A stretch of 64,000 bases of DNA from positions 927,093 to 991,092 of the forward strand of contig JAUHVY010000001.1 of the NCBI GenBank assembly GCA_030424975.1, in the 5' to 3' direction. This stretch comes from Alphaproteobacteria bacterium (GTDB lineage: Bacteria; Pseudomonadota; Alphaproteobacteria; Micavibrionales; Micavibrionaceae). Both the position numbers and the translations under genes were made by a program. Below the pieces are notes generated by a model, which saw nothing but the letters and a program-made list of their open reading frames with translations, searched no databases and had not been told where the DNA came from. Positions 26,094-35,654 of the stretch are shown piece by piece (position 1 is the first letter of the stretch; each line of letters opens with the position of its first letter).

Positions 26094-27545
26094 CTACTCC
26101 ACGATAATCTTATACATGCGGTTCGCTATAACTTCCTGATTGCCATGCAGACCGTTTAAAACACGGAAACGCTCTTGCTGATAATCTTTATAAGCCATAC
26201 GTTTCGACAAAGAGGCAACACTGTCCCCTGCCTTACTGGTAATAACCTTGATATGATATGGCTTCAGCGATGCTTTTTCAGAAGCATTCATACGGCGGAA
26301 GGTAAAGATTGAATCTCTGATAGCCTTTTCAGACGCAGCAGGCAGATTTTGAGGCATACCGATTTGATAGCGCGCCATTTGTGTATTGCTCCATGCTATA
26401 ATAACCAGACGTATATTATTCGCCTTGCCGTTTACAGTGCCACTAACCACTGTTGTAGCGGCGCGCATGCCGTTTACCGTCATTGTATCAATCGCGTTTG
26501 GCGCATTGCCCTGTAATACGGCATCACGTAGGAAACGATCAGGGCTTAATCCTTCCTTATTCGGAACAAAATCAAACACAATTCCGCTTCCACTTTGAGA
26601 AGTTGCAATAATTTGTGATGGCTGGTTCACGATTTTAAAATCCTGTGGCACAGAGAACGCAAAACCCATTTCAGGATGATAAAAGTTATTTTCACGAACA
26701 AATCCTTGAGAAGCACTATCACCATAAATCATACCATCAAGTTTTTTCAGATGGCTGTCACGGTTCATCACCCCCTGATTTGCATATTGAATAGATTCTG
26801 AGATCGTTTTATCCACGCGCTCTGATGTTGCGGGGTGCGTCGAAAGGTAACTCACACCTGCACTTGCCTTCTTGCCCGCAAGTTTAGCCTCAAGCTCCGT
26901 ATCTGCTTGAAGGCTTGCAAGAAAAGCTGTCATGGCCGTGGGGTTATAACCCGCACGCCCTAAATAACGAATACCAAGGCTGTCGGCTTGGCTTTCCTGT
27001 CCACGCGAATAAGATTGCAGATACATATTCGCCCCCATGCCCAGAGCATCAGATACACCCGATTTTCCAATAGCGGCAGATAAAATTGTCGCCCCTAATG
27101 ATGTTGCAACCCCGCGAGAATAACGCTCTGCGGAGTGCCTTGCAGTGATATGGCCCGTTTCATGTGCAAGGACCGCCGCCATTTCCGCCTCACTATTCGA
27201 AAGCGCAAGCGTGCCACGGGTAATATAGATATACCCACCGGGAAGCGCGAAGGCGTTGATGATCGGGCTATCGAGCAAGAAAAACTTATAAATAACATCA
27301 GGGCGCTCTGTGTCTTTCACAACCTTTGACCCGATGTTGTTCACGTAATTTTGAAGGCCTTTATCATCATAAACACCATATTGCTTGATGATTTTTTCAT
27401 GTTCCTGCGCGCCGACTTGATTTTCTTGCTGTGGTGACATTAGCGCGGTAAATTGTTGTTCACCTGTTGCAGGGTTCGTTGAACATCCGCTAAGGTATAA
27501 AACTGAACCAAGCAGTGCACACACATGAACAAAACGCATCTTCAT
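26094..27545 (-). CDS. M48 family lipoprotein metalloprotease
   Basis: 483 residues. It opens with a lipoprotein signal whose lipobox is LSGC with Cys21, so it should be anchored at a periplasmic membrane face. The zinc motif HETGH and the third ligand region ESQADSLGIRYL place it in M48, resembling BepA/LoiP outer-membrane quality-control proteases. After the protease domain is a conserved extra region (around 270-400), and the C-terminus (YHIKVITSKAGDSVASLSKRM) is LysM-like. Its first 21 bases overlap those of the divergent nuclease-like gene. Confidence 0.93.
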   Translation of the reverse strand: MKMRFVHVCALLGSVLYLSGCSTNPATGEQQFTALMSPQQENQVGAQEHEKIIKQYGVYDDKGLQNYVNNIGSKVVKDTERPDVIYKFFLLDSPIINAFALPGGYIYITRGTLALSNSEAEMAAVLAHETGHITARHSAERYSRGVATSLGATILSAAIGKSGVSDALGMGANMYLQSYSRGQESQADSLGIRYLGRAGYNPTAMTAFLASLQADTELEAKLAGKKASAGVSYLSTHPATSERVDKTISESIQYANQGVMNRDSHLKKLDGMIYGDSASQGFVRENNFYHPEMGFAFSVPQDFKIVNQPSQIIATSQSGSGIVFDFVPNKEGLSPDRFLRDAVLQGNAPNAIDTMTVNGMRAATTVVSGTVNGKANNIRLVIIAWSNTQMARYQIGMPQNLPAASEKAIRDSIFTFRRMNASEKASLKPYHIKVITSKAGDSVASLSKRMAYKDYQQERFRVLNGLHGNQEVIANRMYKIIVE

Positions 27546-28499
27546 CTTAAAAATAACCTTTATAAAAATTATGTCTCGGCGATTTTAGCAGCATTCATAA
27601 TAGTTTCCAGTGTAATTTTCCCGACAATCACACAGGCACAAGAGAGCATTAAAATGCCGCAAGGTGATTTTTCATCGCTCAGAAAAACCGGTGCCGGCCG
27701 TGTGGTCGATGTCATCAGCCCGCTAACGATTAAAATGCAGGATGGTTCAATAATCCACCTGAGCGGCATCGATATACCTGATCTGGATTATTACAATCCC
27801 GGGCCCCTTTCCATTACGGCGATGGAAATATTGAGTGATTTCCTGAAAAACAAAAACGTTCGTATTTTTCAGACAAAAAACCCCAATGAAGGACGCCAAA
27901 ACCGCCTTGGGCATAAAATCGCACATATCCAGCGCATGGAAGACGATGTTTGGGCACAAGGCCTCCTCCTCAGCCTTGGTGCCGCACGCGTACGCACAAC
28001 AAAATATACTGCGGAAATGGGCGAACAAATGCTCGCGTTGGAACAAAAAGCCCGCGCTGAAAATCACGGTATCTGGGCAATAGACGGGTTTAAAGTTTTA
28101 AACCCCAATAATGCTCAAGAGCACATCGGAAGCTTTCAAGTTGTTGAAGGTGTCGTCAAAAGCGTCGCGATGCGGCAAAACGTAATATATCTAAATTTTG
28201 GACATAACTGGCGTGAAGACTTCACCGTTACGGTTCCCGCAAAATCGAGCAAAATTTTTAGAACAGCGAAGATAAATTTGCAATCATGGGGCGGAAAAAA
28301 GGTGCGTGCCCGTGGATGGGTCGGTTCATATAACGGGCCGTATATTGAGGCCGATCACCCACAGCAATTAGAGTTGGTTGAAAATGATAATTTACAAACA
28401 CCCAAAAGCAGCGCAATGGCAAACCCCAATGAAACAAACACCGATACGCGTACACATTCCACCAGCCCGGGAAGTGCATTACCGAATTTAAATGATTAG
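27525..28499 (+). CDS. Exported SNase-like (thermonuclease-fold) protein
   Basis: About 324 residues. An N-terminal signal peptide (hydrophobic SAILAAFIIVSSVIFP, probable cleavage after TQA) precedes an OB-fold SNase domain with RVVDVISPLTIKMQDGSIIHLSGID and a region ending AENHGIWA, a typical SNase tail. The two arginines needed for catalysis are not obvious, so activity is uncertain. A Ser/Thr/Asn-rich low-complexity C-terminus follows. The ATG lies inside the 5' end of the divergent M48 gene and has no clear ribosome site, so the start is less certain. Confidence 0.75.
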   Translation: MNKTHLHLKNNLYKNYVSAILAAFIIVSSVIFPTITQAQESIKMPQGDFSSLRKTGAGRVVDVISPLTIKMQDGSIIHLSGIDIPDLDYYNPGPLSITAMEILSDFLKNKNVRIFQTKNPNEGRQNRLGHKIAHIQRMEDDVWAQGLLLSLGAARVRTTKYTAEMGEQMLALEQKARAENHGIWAIDGFKVLNPNNAQEHIGSFQVVEGVVKSVAMRQNVIYLNFGHNWREDFTVTVPAKSSKIFRTAKINLQSWGGKKVRARGWVGSYNGPYIEADHPQQLELVENDNLQTPKSSAMANPNETNTDTRTHSTSPGSALPNLND

Positions 28500-28590
28500 A
28501 ATTTTTAATTTAATGAATAAAAAATGGGATTTGTTCGTTAGCTATGCTAAGTATGAATTCTTAAAATTTTAAGGTCTATTGTTGGGCGTT

Positions 28591-29613
28591 ATGCACGCAG
28601 ATTCGAAACAGGAAAAACAAGACAAACATGATACGCAGCCGATGCCAATGACGCGGCGTAAACCTTTGCTCGATTTATTCCCAAGCATTACCCCCTACTC
28701 CAGTGGTTTTTTATCCGTTGATGATACGCACAATTTGTATTGGGAACAAAGCGGTAACCCGGATGGTGTGCCTGTGGTTTTGCTTCATGGTGGCCCCGGC
28801 GCAGGTGCAACGCCAATACACAGGCGTTTTTTTGACCCTGATTTTTACCGTATCATCATTTTTGATCAACGCGGCGCAGGACGATCTCACCCTATTGGTT
28901 GCTTAGATAATAATACGACCGAGCATTTGATTGCTGACATCGAAACCTTGCGTAAACACCTGAAGGTCAATAAATGGCATATTTTCGGCGGATCATGGGG
29001 TAGCACACTCGCGCTATCATATGCGGCAAAACATACAAAACATTGCTACAGCTTGATTTTGCGCGGTATTTTCCTATGTGAACAGGAAGAGATCGATTGG
29101 TTTTTGTATGGTATGCAGACTATATTCCCCGAAGCTTGGGAGCAATTTTCATCTTATATCCCCGAAGAAGAACAAAACGACCTGTTAAGTGCGTATTATA
29201 CACGCCTAACCAGTAACGACGAAGACACACGCATACAAGCCGCTGTCCGTTGGAGCCTGTATGAGGGTGCATGTTCGTCATTAATGCCAAATTATGAAAC
29301 CATCACAACAGATGAACAAAAACAACATGCACTTGCCTTGGCACGTATTGAGGCTCATTTTTTCAAAAACGAAGTATTTTCCAAGGAAAAAAGCCTGCTA
29401 AAGCAGATTGAACACTTGCGTTCTGTGCCAACAACAATTATTCAAGGGCGGTATGACGTGATATGCCCGATTAAGACGGCAAACATGTTACACCAGTTAT
29501 GGCCGGAGGCCGATTATGTCGTCGTGCCGGATGCCGGACATTCCGCATTGGACGCCCCGCTGCGCTCTCGATTGATTGAGGCGATGGAAGCGGCAAAAAC
29601 CATTACGGTTTAA
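28591..29613 (+). CDS. pip: Proline iminopeptidase
   Basis: About 340 residues of the alpha/beta hydrolase S33 family, removing N-terminal Pro from peptides. Visible are the oxyanion-loop LLHGGPGAGA, the DQRGAGRS strand motif, the nucleophile elbow GGSWGSTLA, acid Asp near GRYDVICP and catalytic His in PDAGHSALD. The ATG at 28591 is chosen over a TTG four codons earlier; the first ~25 residues are polar (Lys/Gln/Asp-rich) and nonconserved, so a later start is possible. A short inverted repeat (TTAGC-TAT-GCTAA, near 28538-28550) lies upstream. Confidence 0.92.
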   Translation: MHADSKQEKQDKHDTQPMPMTRRKPLLDLFPSITPYSSGFLSVDDTHNLYWEQSGNPDGVPVVLLHGGPGAGATPIHRRFFDPDFYRIIIFDQRGAGRSHPIGCLDNNTTEHLIADIETLRKHLKVNKWHIFGGSWGSTLALSYAAKHTKHCYSLILRGIFLCEQEEIDWFLYGMQTIFPEAWEQFSSYIPEEEQNDLLSAYYTRLTSNDEDTRIQAAVRWSLYEGACSSLMPNYETITTDEQKQHALALARIEAHFFKNEVFSKEKSLLKQIEHLRSVPTTIIQGRYDVICPIKTANMLHQLWPEADYVVVPDAGHSALDAPLRSRLIEAMEAAKTITV

Positions 29614-29640
29614 AAAATTACGGAGAATTTGGAGTATTTA

Positions 29641-30861
29641 ATGCCTTATCAAACGTTAAAAGATTTTGATATCAAAGATAAAACCATTTTGCTGCGCGCC
29701 GATCTAAACGTGCCGAAACAACACAACACCGTTACAGATACAACGCGCATTGATCGTTTAAAACCTACTATTGAATACCTGCATAATGCAGGCGCGAAAG
29801 TACTAATCCTCTCTCATTTCGGACGTCCCGAAGGTGAACAAAACCCTGAAATGTCTTTGGCATTTTTAACAAGCATCTTGGAAAAGCAATGGAATATCCC
29901 CGTTCGCTTCGCACCGCAATGCATCGGTGATGTTGCAAAAGATATCGCAGCCTCGGCAAAAAGCGGCGATGTCATTTTGATGGAAAATGTACGTTTCCAC
30001 AAAGGTGAAAAAGCCAATGATCCCGAATTTGCAAAAGCATTAGCCGACCTTGGTGATATTTTCGTCAATGATGCATTTTCGGCATCACACCGTTCACATG
30101 CCTCGACTGTCGGCATAAGCGCCTTCTTACCAAGTGCAGCAGGTCTTTTGATGGAAGAAGAGCTAAACGCCCTAACAAATGCGCTAGAGACACCGAAAAA
30201 ACCTGTTCTCGCGGTTACAGGCGGTTCTAAAATCTCTACCAAACTTGGCGTTCTGGAACACTTAATCGAGAAAGTAGACTACCTCGTTCTTGGTGGTGGT
30301 ATGGCCAACACATTCTTATACGCAAAAGGCGTGAATATGGGGCGATCACTTTGTGAAAAAGATATGAAAGACACCGCATTAGAGATTATTGAAAAGGCGA
30401 AAAAAGTCGGTTGTGAGATTATCCTCCCGAAAGATGTCATCGTCGTTAAAGACCTAAAAGAAAATGCAGAGCACCGTAACGCCAGCGTTGATGATATTGG
30501 CGAAGATGAAATGGCCATTGATGTCGGGCAAGCCTCTATTGATTACGTTAACGAAAAGATTAGAGTGTCTAAAACCGTTGTGTGGAACGGCCCGATGGGT
30601 GTATTCGAAATTAAACCCTTTGATAATGGCACCAATGCCATTGCGCTTTGCGTGAAGGAACAAACATTAGCTGGCCAATGCACAAGCGTAGCAGGCGGCG
30701 GCGACACTGTAGCGGCACTAGAGAATGCTGATGCAGCCGATGATTTCAGCTATATTTCCACGGCGGGAGGCGCTTTTCTTGAATGGTTGGAAGGTAAAGA
30801 CCTACCGGGTGTCCAAACCTTAAAGCCGTCGGAGACTAAAAATAAAAAGACCGGATCATAA
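29641..30861 (+). CDS. pgk: Phosphoglycerate kinase
   Basis: Glycolytic/gluconeogenic enzyme, about 406 residues. It has the N-terminal substrate region LLRADLNVP and LSHFGRPEG, the hinge and nucleotide-binding GGSKISTKLGVLEHL, and the C-terminal WNGPMGVFE and AGGGDTVAA (GGGDT motif). ATG at 29641 has a GGAG site 6 bases upstream and matches the usual start; an earlier in-frame codon at 29629 lies before it. It stands alone, without gap or fba nearby. Confidence 0.97.
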   Translation: MPYQTLKDFDIKDKTILLRADLNVPKQHNTVTDTTRIDRLKPTIEYLHNAGAKVLILSHFGRPEGEQNPEMSLAFLTSILEKQWNIPVRFAPQCIGDVAKDIAASAKSGDVILMENVRFHKGEKANDPEFAKALADLGDIFVNDAFSASHRSHASTVGISAFLPSAAGLLMEEELNALTNALETPKKPVLAVTGGSKISTKLGVLEHLIEKVDYLVLGGGMANTFLYAKGVNMGRSLCEKDMKDTALEIIEKAKKVGCEIILPKDVIVVKDLKENAEHRNASVDDIGEDEMAIDVGQASIDYVNEKIRVSKTVVWNGPMGVFEIKPFDNGTNAIALCVKEQTLAGQCTSVAGGGDTVAALENADAADDFSYISTAGGAFLEWLEGKDLPGVQTLKPSETKNKKTGS

Positions 30862-30870
30862 GAACCGGTC
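30849..30870 (+). terminator. Weak hairpin overlapping the pgk stop codon
   Basis: GACCGG (30849-30854) pairs with CCGGTC (30865-30870) across a 10-base loop that includes the pgk stop codon. Only CCCTTT follows, not a real T run, so termination here is doubtful. The next gene is convergent, so some transcription stop in this 34-base gap would be expected. Confidence 0.3.
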
Positions 30871-30895
30871 CCCTTTATAGCTTTAACAGCAAATA

Positions 30896-32026
30896 TTAAT
30901 TTAATCGCGCCTTAACCGAGCTTCGGATAATTTTCAAAGCGATATCTTGTGTTGCTTTATCGTAATATTCCGTAGCCTTTTTCACTTGATCCGGATGCAG
31001 CATTGCGCCATTACACCAAATCTGTGTGGTAAGCATATAAATTGATACGAAATCTTGTTTTTCAACACCGAAAGCCTTACAGGCAAGCGCTAAGCCTTGA
31101 CCACTTTTTTGGGAAACCATTTCCTCAACAATATTACATGGTAAATCCGCAAAAATTGAGAATTGAACAATAAAACCTTCGTCATGATTGCGACGCAAGC
31201 TTTCCAGCATGGCTTTAACATTGAGCAAACCTTTTTCCTTTGCTTGGCGTACATCACGTATCAAACGCTCTCTACCAGTCAACTCATCTTCTTTTATAGC
31301 TGACAGATCTTTTAAAGAGCTGTTTAACGCTGATGAAGTAGCCTCTTGTATCCGCGCATCATAGTTCTTCTCAATATATTGTTTAAGCCCCTCTCCAACG
31401 AAGTTATATAGCGCCAACGCAAGCTCTTTCGGCACTTCAGAACGTTTCAATAATGGCAAAGCCATAATATCAGAACCCTGTGCAATATCGGAAAGGACAC
31501 TAAGCGTATGCGTTGTAAGCTTTATGTCATTGTTTTCACAAAGATTAAGCGCTGTATCAAAATCTTTTGTATCAGCCAAAACATCAATAACCATATCCGA
31601 CAACGAATTGCGTGTGGCTATGGCTTGCCAATACTCTGTAGTTTTTGATTTAATAATGTATACCAAATCATGATCACCCAGCACATTACTGTTCACCAGC
31701 ATCGGCCGCGCAATATCAATTTCATCATTTGCAAGTTGTAAAACCAGACGCAACGGAACGTTATCGATTAAGGACAGCTTCTCAGATAAAACCATACGAA
31801 GGTCTTTTTCTGCCTGACGCATTAATTCAATAAGAACATCAGCAACAAGTTCGCTTTCCCTTGGCGTAACATCAGCTTCTAAAATTGAGCTGATCTCTTG
31901 CGCAAGTTCAACGCGAGCACCCGTGCTTTTGTCACGTGCTAAACTATATAATTTATCGATATCACCAATCTGTGGCATAAACACCGTAGATCGAGATACA
32001 CTCCCTGTTATTTCAGTTTCCATGAT
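30896..32026 (-). CDS. DUF2336 domain-containing protein
   Basis: About 376 residues, largely helical, with the HEAT-repeat-like layout and ARVELAQEISSILE opening of the alphaproteobacterial DUF2336 family, plus the conserved phrase LANDEIDIARPMLVNSNVLGDHDLVYII. Function is undetermined. Several in-frame starts exist between 32026 and 32071; ATG at 32026 is chosen because GGGG lies 6 bases before it, whereas the others have poor ribosome sites. Confidence 0.88.
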   Translation of the reverse strand: MMETEITGSVSRSTVFMPQIGDIDKLYSLARDKSTGARVELAQEISSILEADVTPRESELVADVLIELMRQAEKDLRMVLSEKLSLIDNVPLRLVLQLANDEIDIARPMLVNSNVLGDHDLVYIIKSKTTEYWQAIATRNSLSDMVIDVLADTKDFDTALNLCENNDIKLTTHTLSVLSDIAQGSDIMALPLLKRSEVPKELALALYNFVGEGLKQYIEKNYDARIQEATSSALNSSLKDLSAIKEDELTGRERLIRDVRQAKEKGLLNVKAMLESLRRNHDEGFIVQFSIFADLPCNIVEEMVSQKSGQGLALACKAFGVEKQDFVSIYMLTTQIWCNGAMLHPDQVKKATEYYDKATQDIALKIIRSSVKARLN

Positions 32027-32255
32027 ATGCCCCACATTCATCATGATTAAACTTTCATATTTATGATACACTTAATTGACAATTAGTACAAAGTTTATGT
32101 AATAGCCTCTTCTAAGTGTTGAACAAATTTACTCTATTCAAGGTCACTTATATATTAAAAACCTTATTAAAAGATTAACATTAAAAACATAATAAAAATA
32201 TTTATTACATAAAGCTATTTGCGCTAATGGTGGGTTTTGTGCAAAAATAGTGTAC

Positions 32256-32285
32256 TGGACAATATTTTGTTAATGTTTTTATTAT
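32256..32285 (+). promoter_or_regulatory. Sigma-70-type promoter for the small gene at 32327
   Basis: TGGACA (-35, 32256-32261) and TATTAT (-10, 32280-32285) are separated by 18 bases, each one mismatch from consensus. Transcription would begin near 32292, about 35 bases before the ATG, leaving room for an AAGGG ribosome site at 32314-32318. The rest of the gap between the DUF2336 gene and this promoter is AT-rich without other features. Confidence 0.6.
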
Positions 32286-32326
32286 ATCATTAATAGGTCG
32301 GAAAATTATTATTAAGGGTTATCAAG

Positions 32327-32608
32327 ATGGCAGCACCACTCTCAGGCGTAGGACAGCAGCAAGTTCCATTAGCACAACCGTTTCAACCGGGCGGGAGCGA
32401 TCAAACACGTGAAGTAAGACGGCAAGAGCAAGAACCGCGCGATAATGAATTACAGGTTCGCGGCGCAGCAGCATCTCAAACACAAGAGACGAACGAACAG
32501 GATAACGGTAATCGTGAAGATTTCCAACTAAGCGCATCTCTTCAACGATCAGATTCGAATTCTTATTCGTCACAAGATCGTGGAAGTGTTATTGATATTA
32601 CCGTTTAG
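32327..32608 (+). CDS. Small low-complexity soluble protein, unknown function
   Basis: 93 residues rich in Gln, Ser, Glu, Asp and Arg (for example QPFQPGGSDQTREVRRQEQEP), with almost no hydrophobic core, no Cys and no signal peptide, so probably intrinsically disordered. It is nevertheless a well-formed gene: a good promoter upstream, an AAGGG ribosome site and a strong terminator immediately downstream. Gene and signals make a compact free-standing unit. No family recognised. Confidence 0.75.
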   Translation: MAAPLSGVGQQQVPLAQPFQPGGSDQTREVRRQEQEPRDNELQVRGAAASQTQETNEQDNGNREDFQLSASLQRSDSNSYSSQDRGSVIDITV

Positions 32609-32633
32609 GAATTCTTTGAAAGAAGAAAAAAGT

Positions 32634-32658
32634 AAGGCGTGTTTTTCACGCCTTTTTT
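32634..32658 (+). terminator. Intrinsic terminator after the small gene
   Basis: AAGGCGTG pairs perfectly with CACGCCTT over 8 bp with a T5 loop, followed by a T run (six T including the stem end). It is 26 bases after the stop codon and may also help stop minus-strand transcription from sdaA. Confidence 0.9.
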
Positions 32659-32675
32659 ATTACCAACCCTGCTCA

Positions 32676-34055
32676 TTAACATTCAATAACATTAACCGCT
32701 AATCCACCGCGACTTGTTTCCTTATATCGATCACGCATATCTTTGCCTGTTTGGCGCATTGTTTCAATACAGTTATCAAGCGGAACGAAATGATTGCCAT
32801 CTCCTCTCAACGCCAGTGCAGCAGCCGTTACGGCCTTAACCGCACCCAGACCATTACGCTCAATACATGGGATTTGAACCAGCCCGAGGATAGGATCACA
32901 TGTCATGCCCAAATGATGTTCCAATGCAATTTCCGCAGCATTCTCGATTTGTTTATCCGTTCCACCCATAACTGCGCATAACCCCGCCGCAGCCATCGCT
33001 GATGCAGATCCCACCTCCCCTTGACACCCAACTTCGGCACCCGAAATAGATGCATTACGTTTAATAATAGAACCAATAGCGCCAGCAGTCAGGATAAAAC
33101 GAGGAATGCGCTCTATTTTCGCATCAGGCACAAAATCAATATAATAGCGCAAAACAGACGGCAATACGCCCGCCGCACCATTTGTCGGCGCAGTCACGAC
33201 ACGCCCGCCTGCTGCATTTTCCTCATTCACAGCCATCGCATAAACCGATAACCACTCATTACACACATGTGGCGGGATATCATTTTTACCGAATTCAGCT
33301 TCAATTTTCTTTTTTATCTCTGCTGCGCGGCGCTTAACATTCAAACCACCAGGTAAATTGCCGTCACGTTGTAAACCACGACGCATGCACTCATTCATGA
33401 CATCCCAAATTTTCACAATTTCCGCATCAACATCCCGCTCCATATTCACCGATCGTTCATTTTCTCTTTGCATTTGCGCAATGCTCAACCCCGAATGCTC
33501 AGCCATTTGCAGCATTTCCTTGGCGCTATTGAACGGGTACGGCACATCGGGCGAATCTTTCACCTTCTTTTTCATGGTTTTTAGCTCATCTTCGGATAAA
33601 ACAAAGCCGCCCCCGATGGAGTAATAACTACTTTTCACCCATATCTCGCCAGTATCATCGCCAACCGTAAAAATAATTCCATTGGGATGCGCCTTTAGCG
33701 CCGGCCCTTGATCGAAGATAAGATCACGCGCAGGATCAAATAGAAAAAGCCGTCCGTCCGCTTTTATGGTTTTTCGCTTAGCCAGGTTTTTAATCATTTT
33801 ATCAATCGAATCGATATCGACTGTTGCCGGATCATGCCCCAATAATCCCAACATAATTGCACGATCAGAACCATGCCCTTTCCCTGTAAAGGACAAAGAA
33901 CCATAAAGCGTAACCGTAATTACGCCGCTTTCATTGGGTAATTCAAGATTTGCAATTTTATCAAGAAAGCGTTTAGCAGCAACCATCGGCCCCATTGTAT
34001 GAGAGCTGGACGGGCCAAGGCCAATCTTGAAGAGGTCAAAAACGCTAACAAACAT
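32676..34055 (-). CDS. sdaA: L-serine ammonia-lyase, iron-sulfur type
   Basis: Converts L-serine to pyruvate and ammonia with a [4Fe-4S] cluster. The 459-residue single chain joins the beta (N-terminal, [17 protein letters not shown]) and alpha domains. Cluster-ligand cysteines are expected in [14 protein letters not shown] and [16 protein letters not shown]. The start ATG follows a GGGGGA site by 5 bases. It is the last of the ftsY-amn-sdaA run on this strand and has a 24-base gap from amn. Confidence 0.96.
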   Translation of the reverse strand: MFVSVFDLFKIGLGPSSSHTMGPMVAAKRFLDKIANLELPNESGVITVTLYGSLSFTGKGHGSDRAIMLGLLGHDPATVDIDSIDKMIKNLAKRKTIKADGRLFLFDPARDLIFDQGPALKAHPNGIIFTVGDDTGEIWVKSSYYSIGGGFVLSEDELKTMKKKVKDSPDVPYPFNSAKEMLQMAEHSGLSIAQMQRENERSVNMERDVDAEIVKIWDVMNECMRRGLQRDGNLPGGLNVKRRAAEIKKKIEAEFGKNDIPPHVCNEWLSVYAMAVNEENAAGGRVVTAPTNGAAGVLPSVLRYYIDFVPDAKIERIPRFILTAGAIGSIIKRNASISGAEVGCQGEVGSASAMAAAGLCAVMGGTDKQIENAAEIALEHHLGMTCDPILGLVQIPCIERNGLGAVKAVTAAALALRGDGNHFVPLDNCIETMRQTGKDMRDRYKETSRGGLAVNVIEC

Positions 34056-34079
34056 CTAAATCCCCCTTTTGTTGTTTCT

Positions 34080-35591
34080 TTATTGAAACGCGGGTTCGTC
34101 AAAAGAGCGTAATTTTCGGCTATGCAGTTTTTCAGGCGATAAATCACGCAAATATGTCATGGTCAACAGCCCGATTTTAAGGTGCTGCTCCACGCGCTCA
34201 CGATAGAAACTATCCGCCATTCCCGGTAGCTTAAGTTGCCCGTGCAGCGGTTTATCAGAAACACAAAGCAACGTCCCATAAGGCACGCGAAAACGGAAGC
34301 CGTTGGCCGCAATCGTCCCTGACTCCATATCCAATGCAATTGCCCTACTTTGACTAAGGCGAATATTTTGCGTTAGATATGACTTTAACTCCCAGTTTCG
34401 GTCATCTGTTGTTGCCACTGTGCCTGTGCGCATAACCTTCTTTAGGTCATACCCTTCATTCCCGGTAACCTTTGCAACGGCCTTTTCCAAAGCTTGCTGG
34501 ATCTCCGCCAATGCAGGGATCGGAATGCTTGGTGATAAAAATTCATCCAGAATATTGTCCTCACGCAAATAGCCGTGCGCTAAAACATAATCGCCCAAAC
34601 GTTGAGAATTCCTGAGCCCCGCACAATGCCCCAACATGAGCCAGGCATGCGGACGCAAAACGGCGACGTGATCAGTGATGGTTTTAGCGTTTGATGGCCC
34701 CACCCCGATATTGATCATGGTAATACCAGACCCGTCGGCGCGTTTCAGGTGGTATGCGGGCATTTGCGGCAAACGTGACAAGCTTGCGCCTTCTGATGCC
34801 TTTTCTGAATGATCGGAAATATTTTCGTTTAGGGTGACTTTATCACCCGGCTCTACAAACGCGGTATATTGCTCGCGCTGTTTCAGAAGCAAAGGATCTT
34901 CCGTTTTACGCATCATATCCTGACACATCATCACAAATTCATCGATATAAAACTGATAATTTGTAAACAGGATATAATTCTGGAAATGCGATGGTTTTGA
35001 CCCGCAATAATGCTTTAGGCGCTGCAAGCTGAGATCGACACGCGGCGCGATAAAAAGAGCGAGCGGCGCATCCGGTGATTCCGGCGAAACAGTAAAGGCC
35101 CCATTCGCAATTTCATCGTCCATAATGTCCAAATCAGGTACATCAAAAACGTTAGGTAAATTGGCCACTTTTTCTTCATCCAAATTACGCTCAAGATGGA
35201 AATCCTCACCCAGCGCAAAGTGAAGCGGTATTGGTGTCTTGCTCAGACCCACCTCAACCGAAATGTCGTGATTTTTAATCAGTAAACGAAGTTGTTCGCA
35301 GTAATATTTCTCAAACAAATCAGGGCGCGTTACCGTGGTGCTGTATGTTCCCGGGCGTGGCGCAAATCCATACGAAAAACGTGTATCTGATCGCTTTGCA
35401 TATTTAGTGGTAATGCGCACATATGGGTAATGTGCCGATACGCGCTTTGGCATTTTAACGCCATCACAATAGGCATCAAAATTCTCACGTAAATATTGCG
35501 TGCTCGCGTTGTATATACGCGTAACCGCGTCAACTGCGTCCTCCGCGGTTTTATATTGCTTTGCTTTAAAAGAGCCGGATGTGTTCACCAT
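34080..35591 (-). CDS. amn: AMP nucleosidase
   Basis: Hydrolyses AMP to adenine and ribose-5-phosphate. The N-terminal ~170 residues form the AMP-nucleosidase-specific domain (VRITTKYAKRSDTRFSYG, PGTYSTTVTRPDLF); the C-terminal phosphorylase-like domain contains INIGVGPSNAKTITDH, GHCAGLR, the EDNI region, and ALDMESGTIAANGFRFRVPYG, with the nucleoside-binding DMESG. Length 503 is normal. The ATG has GGGGGA immediately upstream. It lies between sdaA and ftsY on the same strand. Confidence 0.95.
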   Translation of the reverse strand: MVNTSGSFKAKQYKTAEDAVDAVTRIYNASTQYLRENFDAYCDGVKMPKRVSAHYPYVRITTKYAKRSDTRFSYGFAPRPGTYSTTVTRPDLFEKYYCEQLRLLIKNHDISVEVGLSKTPIPLHFALGEDFHLERNLDEEKVANLPNVFDVPDLDIMDDEIANGAFTVSPESPDAPLALFIAPRVDLSLQRLKHYCGSKPSHFQNYILFTNYQFYIDEFVMMCQDMMRKTEDPLLLKQREQYTAFVEPGDKVTLNENISDHSEKASEGASLSRLPQMPAYHLKRADGSGITMINIGVGPSNAKTITDHVAVLRPHAWLMLGHCAGLRNSQRLGDYVLAHGYLREDNILDEFLSPSIPIPALAEIQQALEKAVAKVTGNEGYDLKKVMRTGTVATTDDRNWELKSYLTQNIRLSQSRAIALDMESGTIAANGFRFRVPYGTLLCVSDKPLHGQLKLPGMADSFYRERVEQHLKIGLLTMTYLRDLSPEKLHSRKLRSFDEPAFQ

Positions 35592-35654
35592 TCCCCCATC
35601 ATGACGTTTATTCGTTAATTTTCAATGAATTACGCAGTAAAGAAATGGTTTTAA

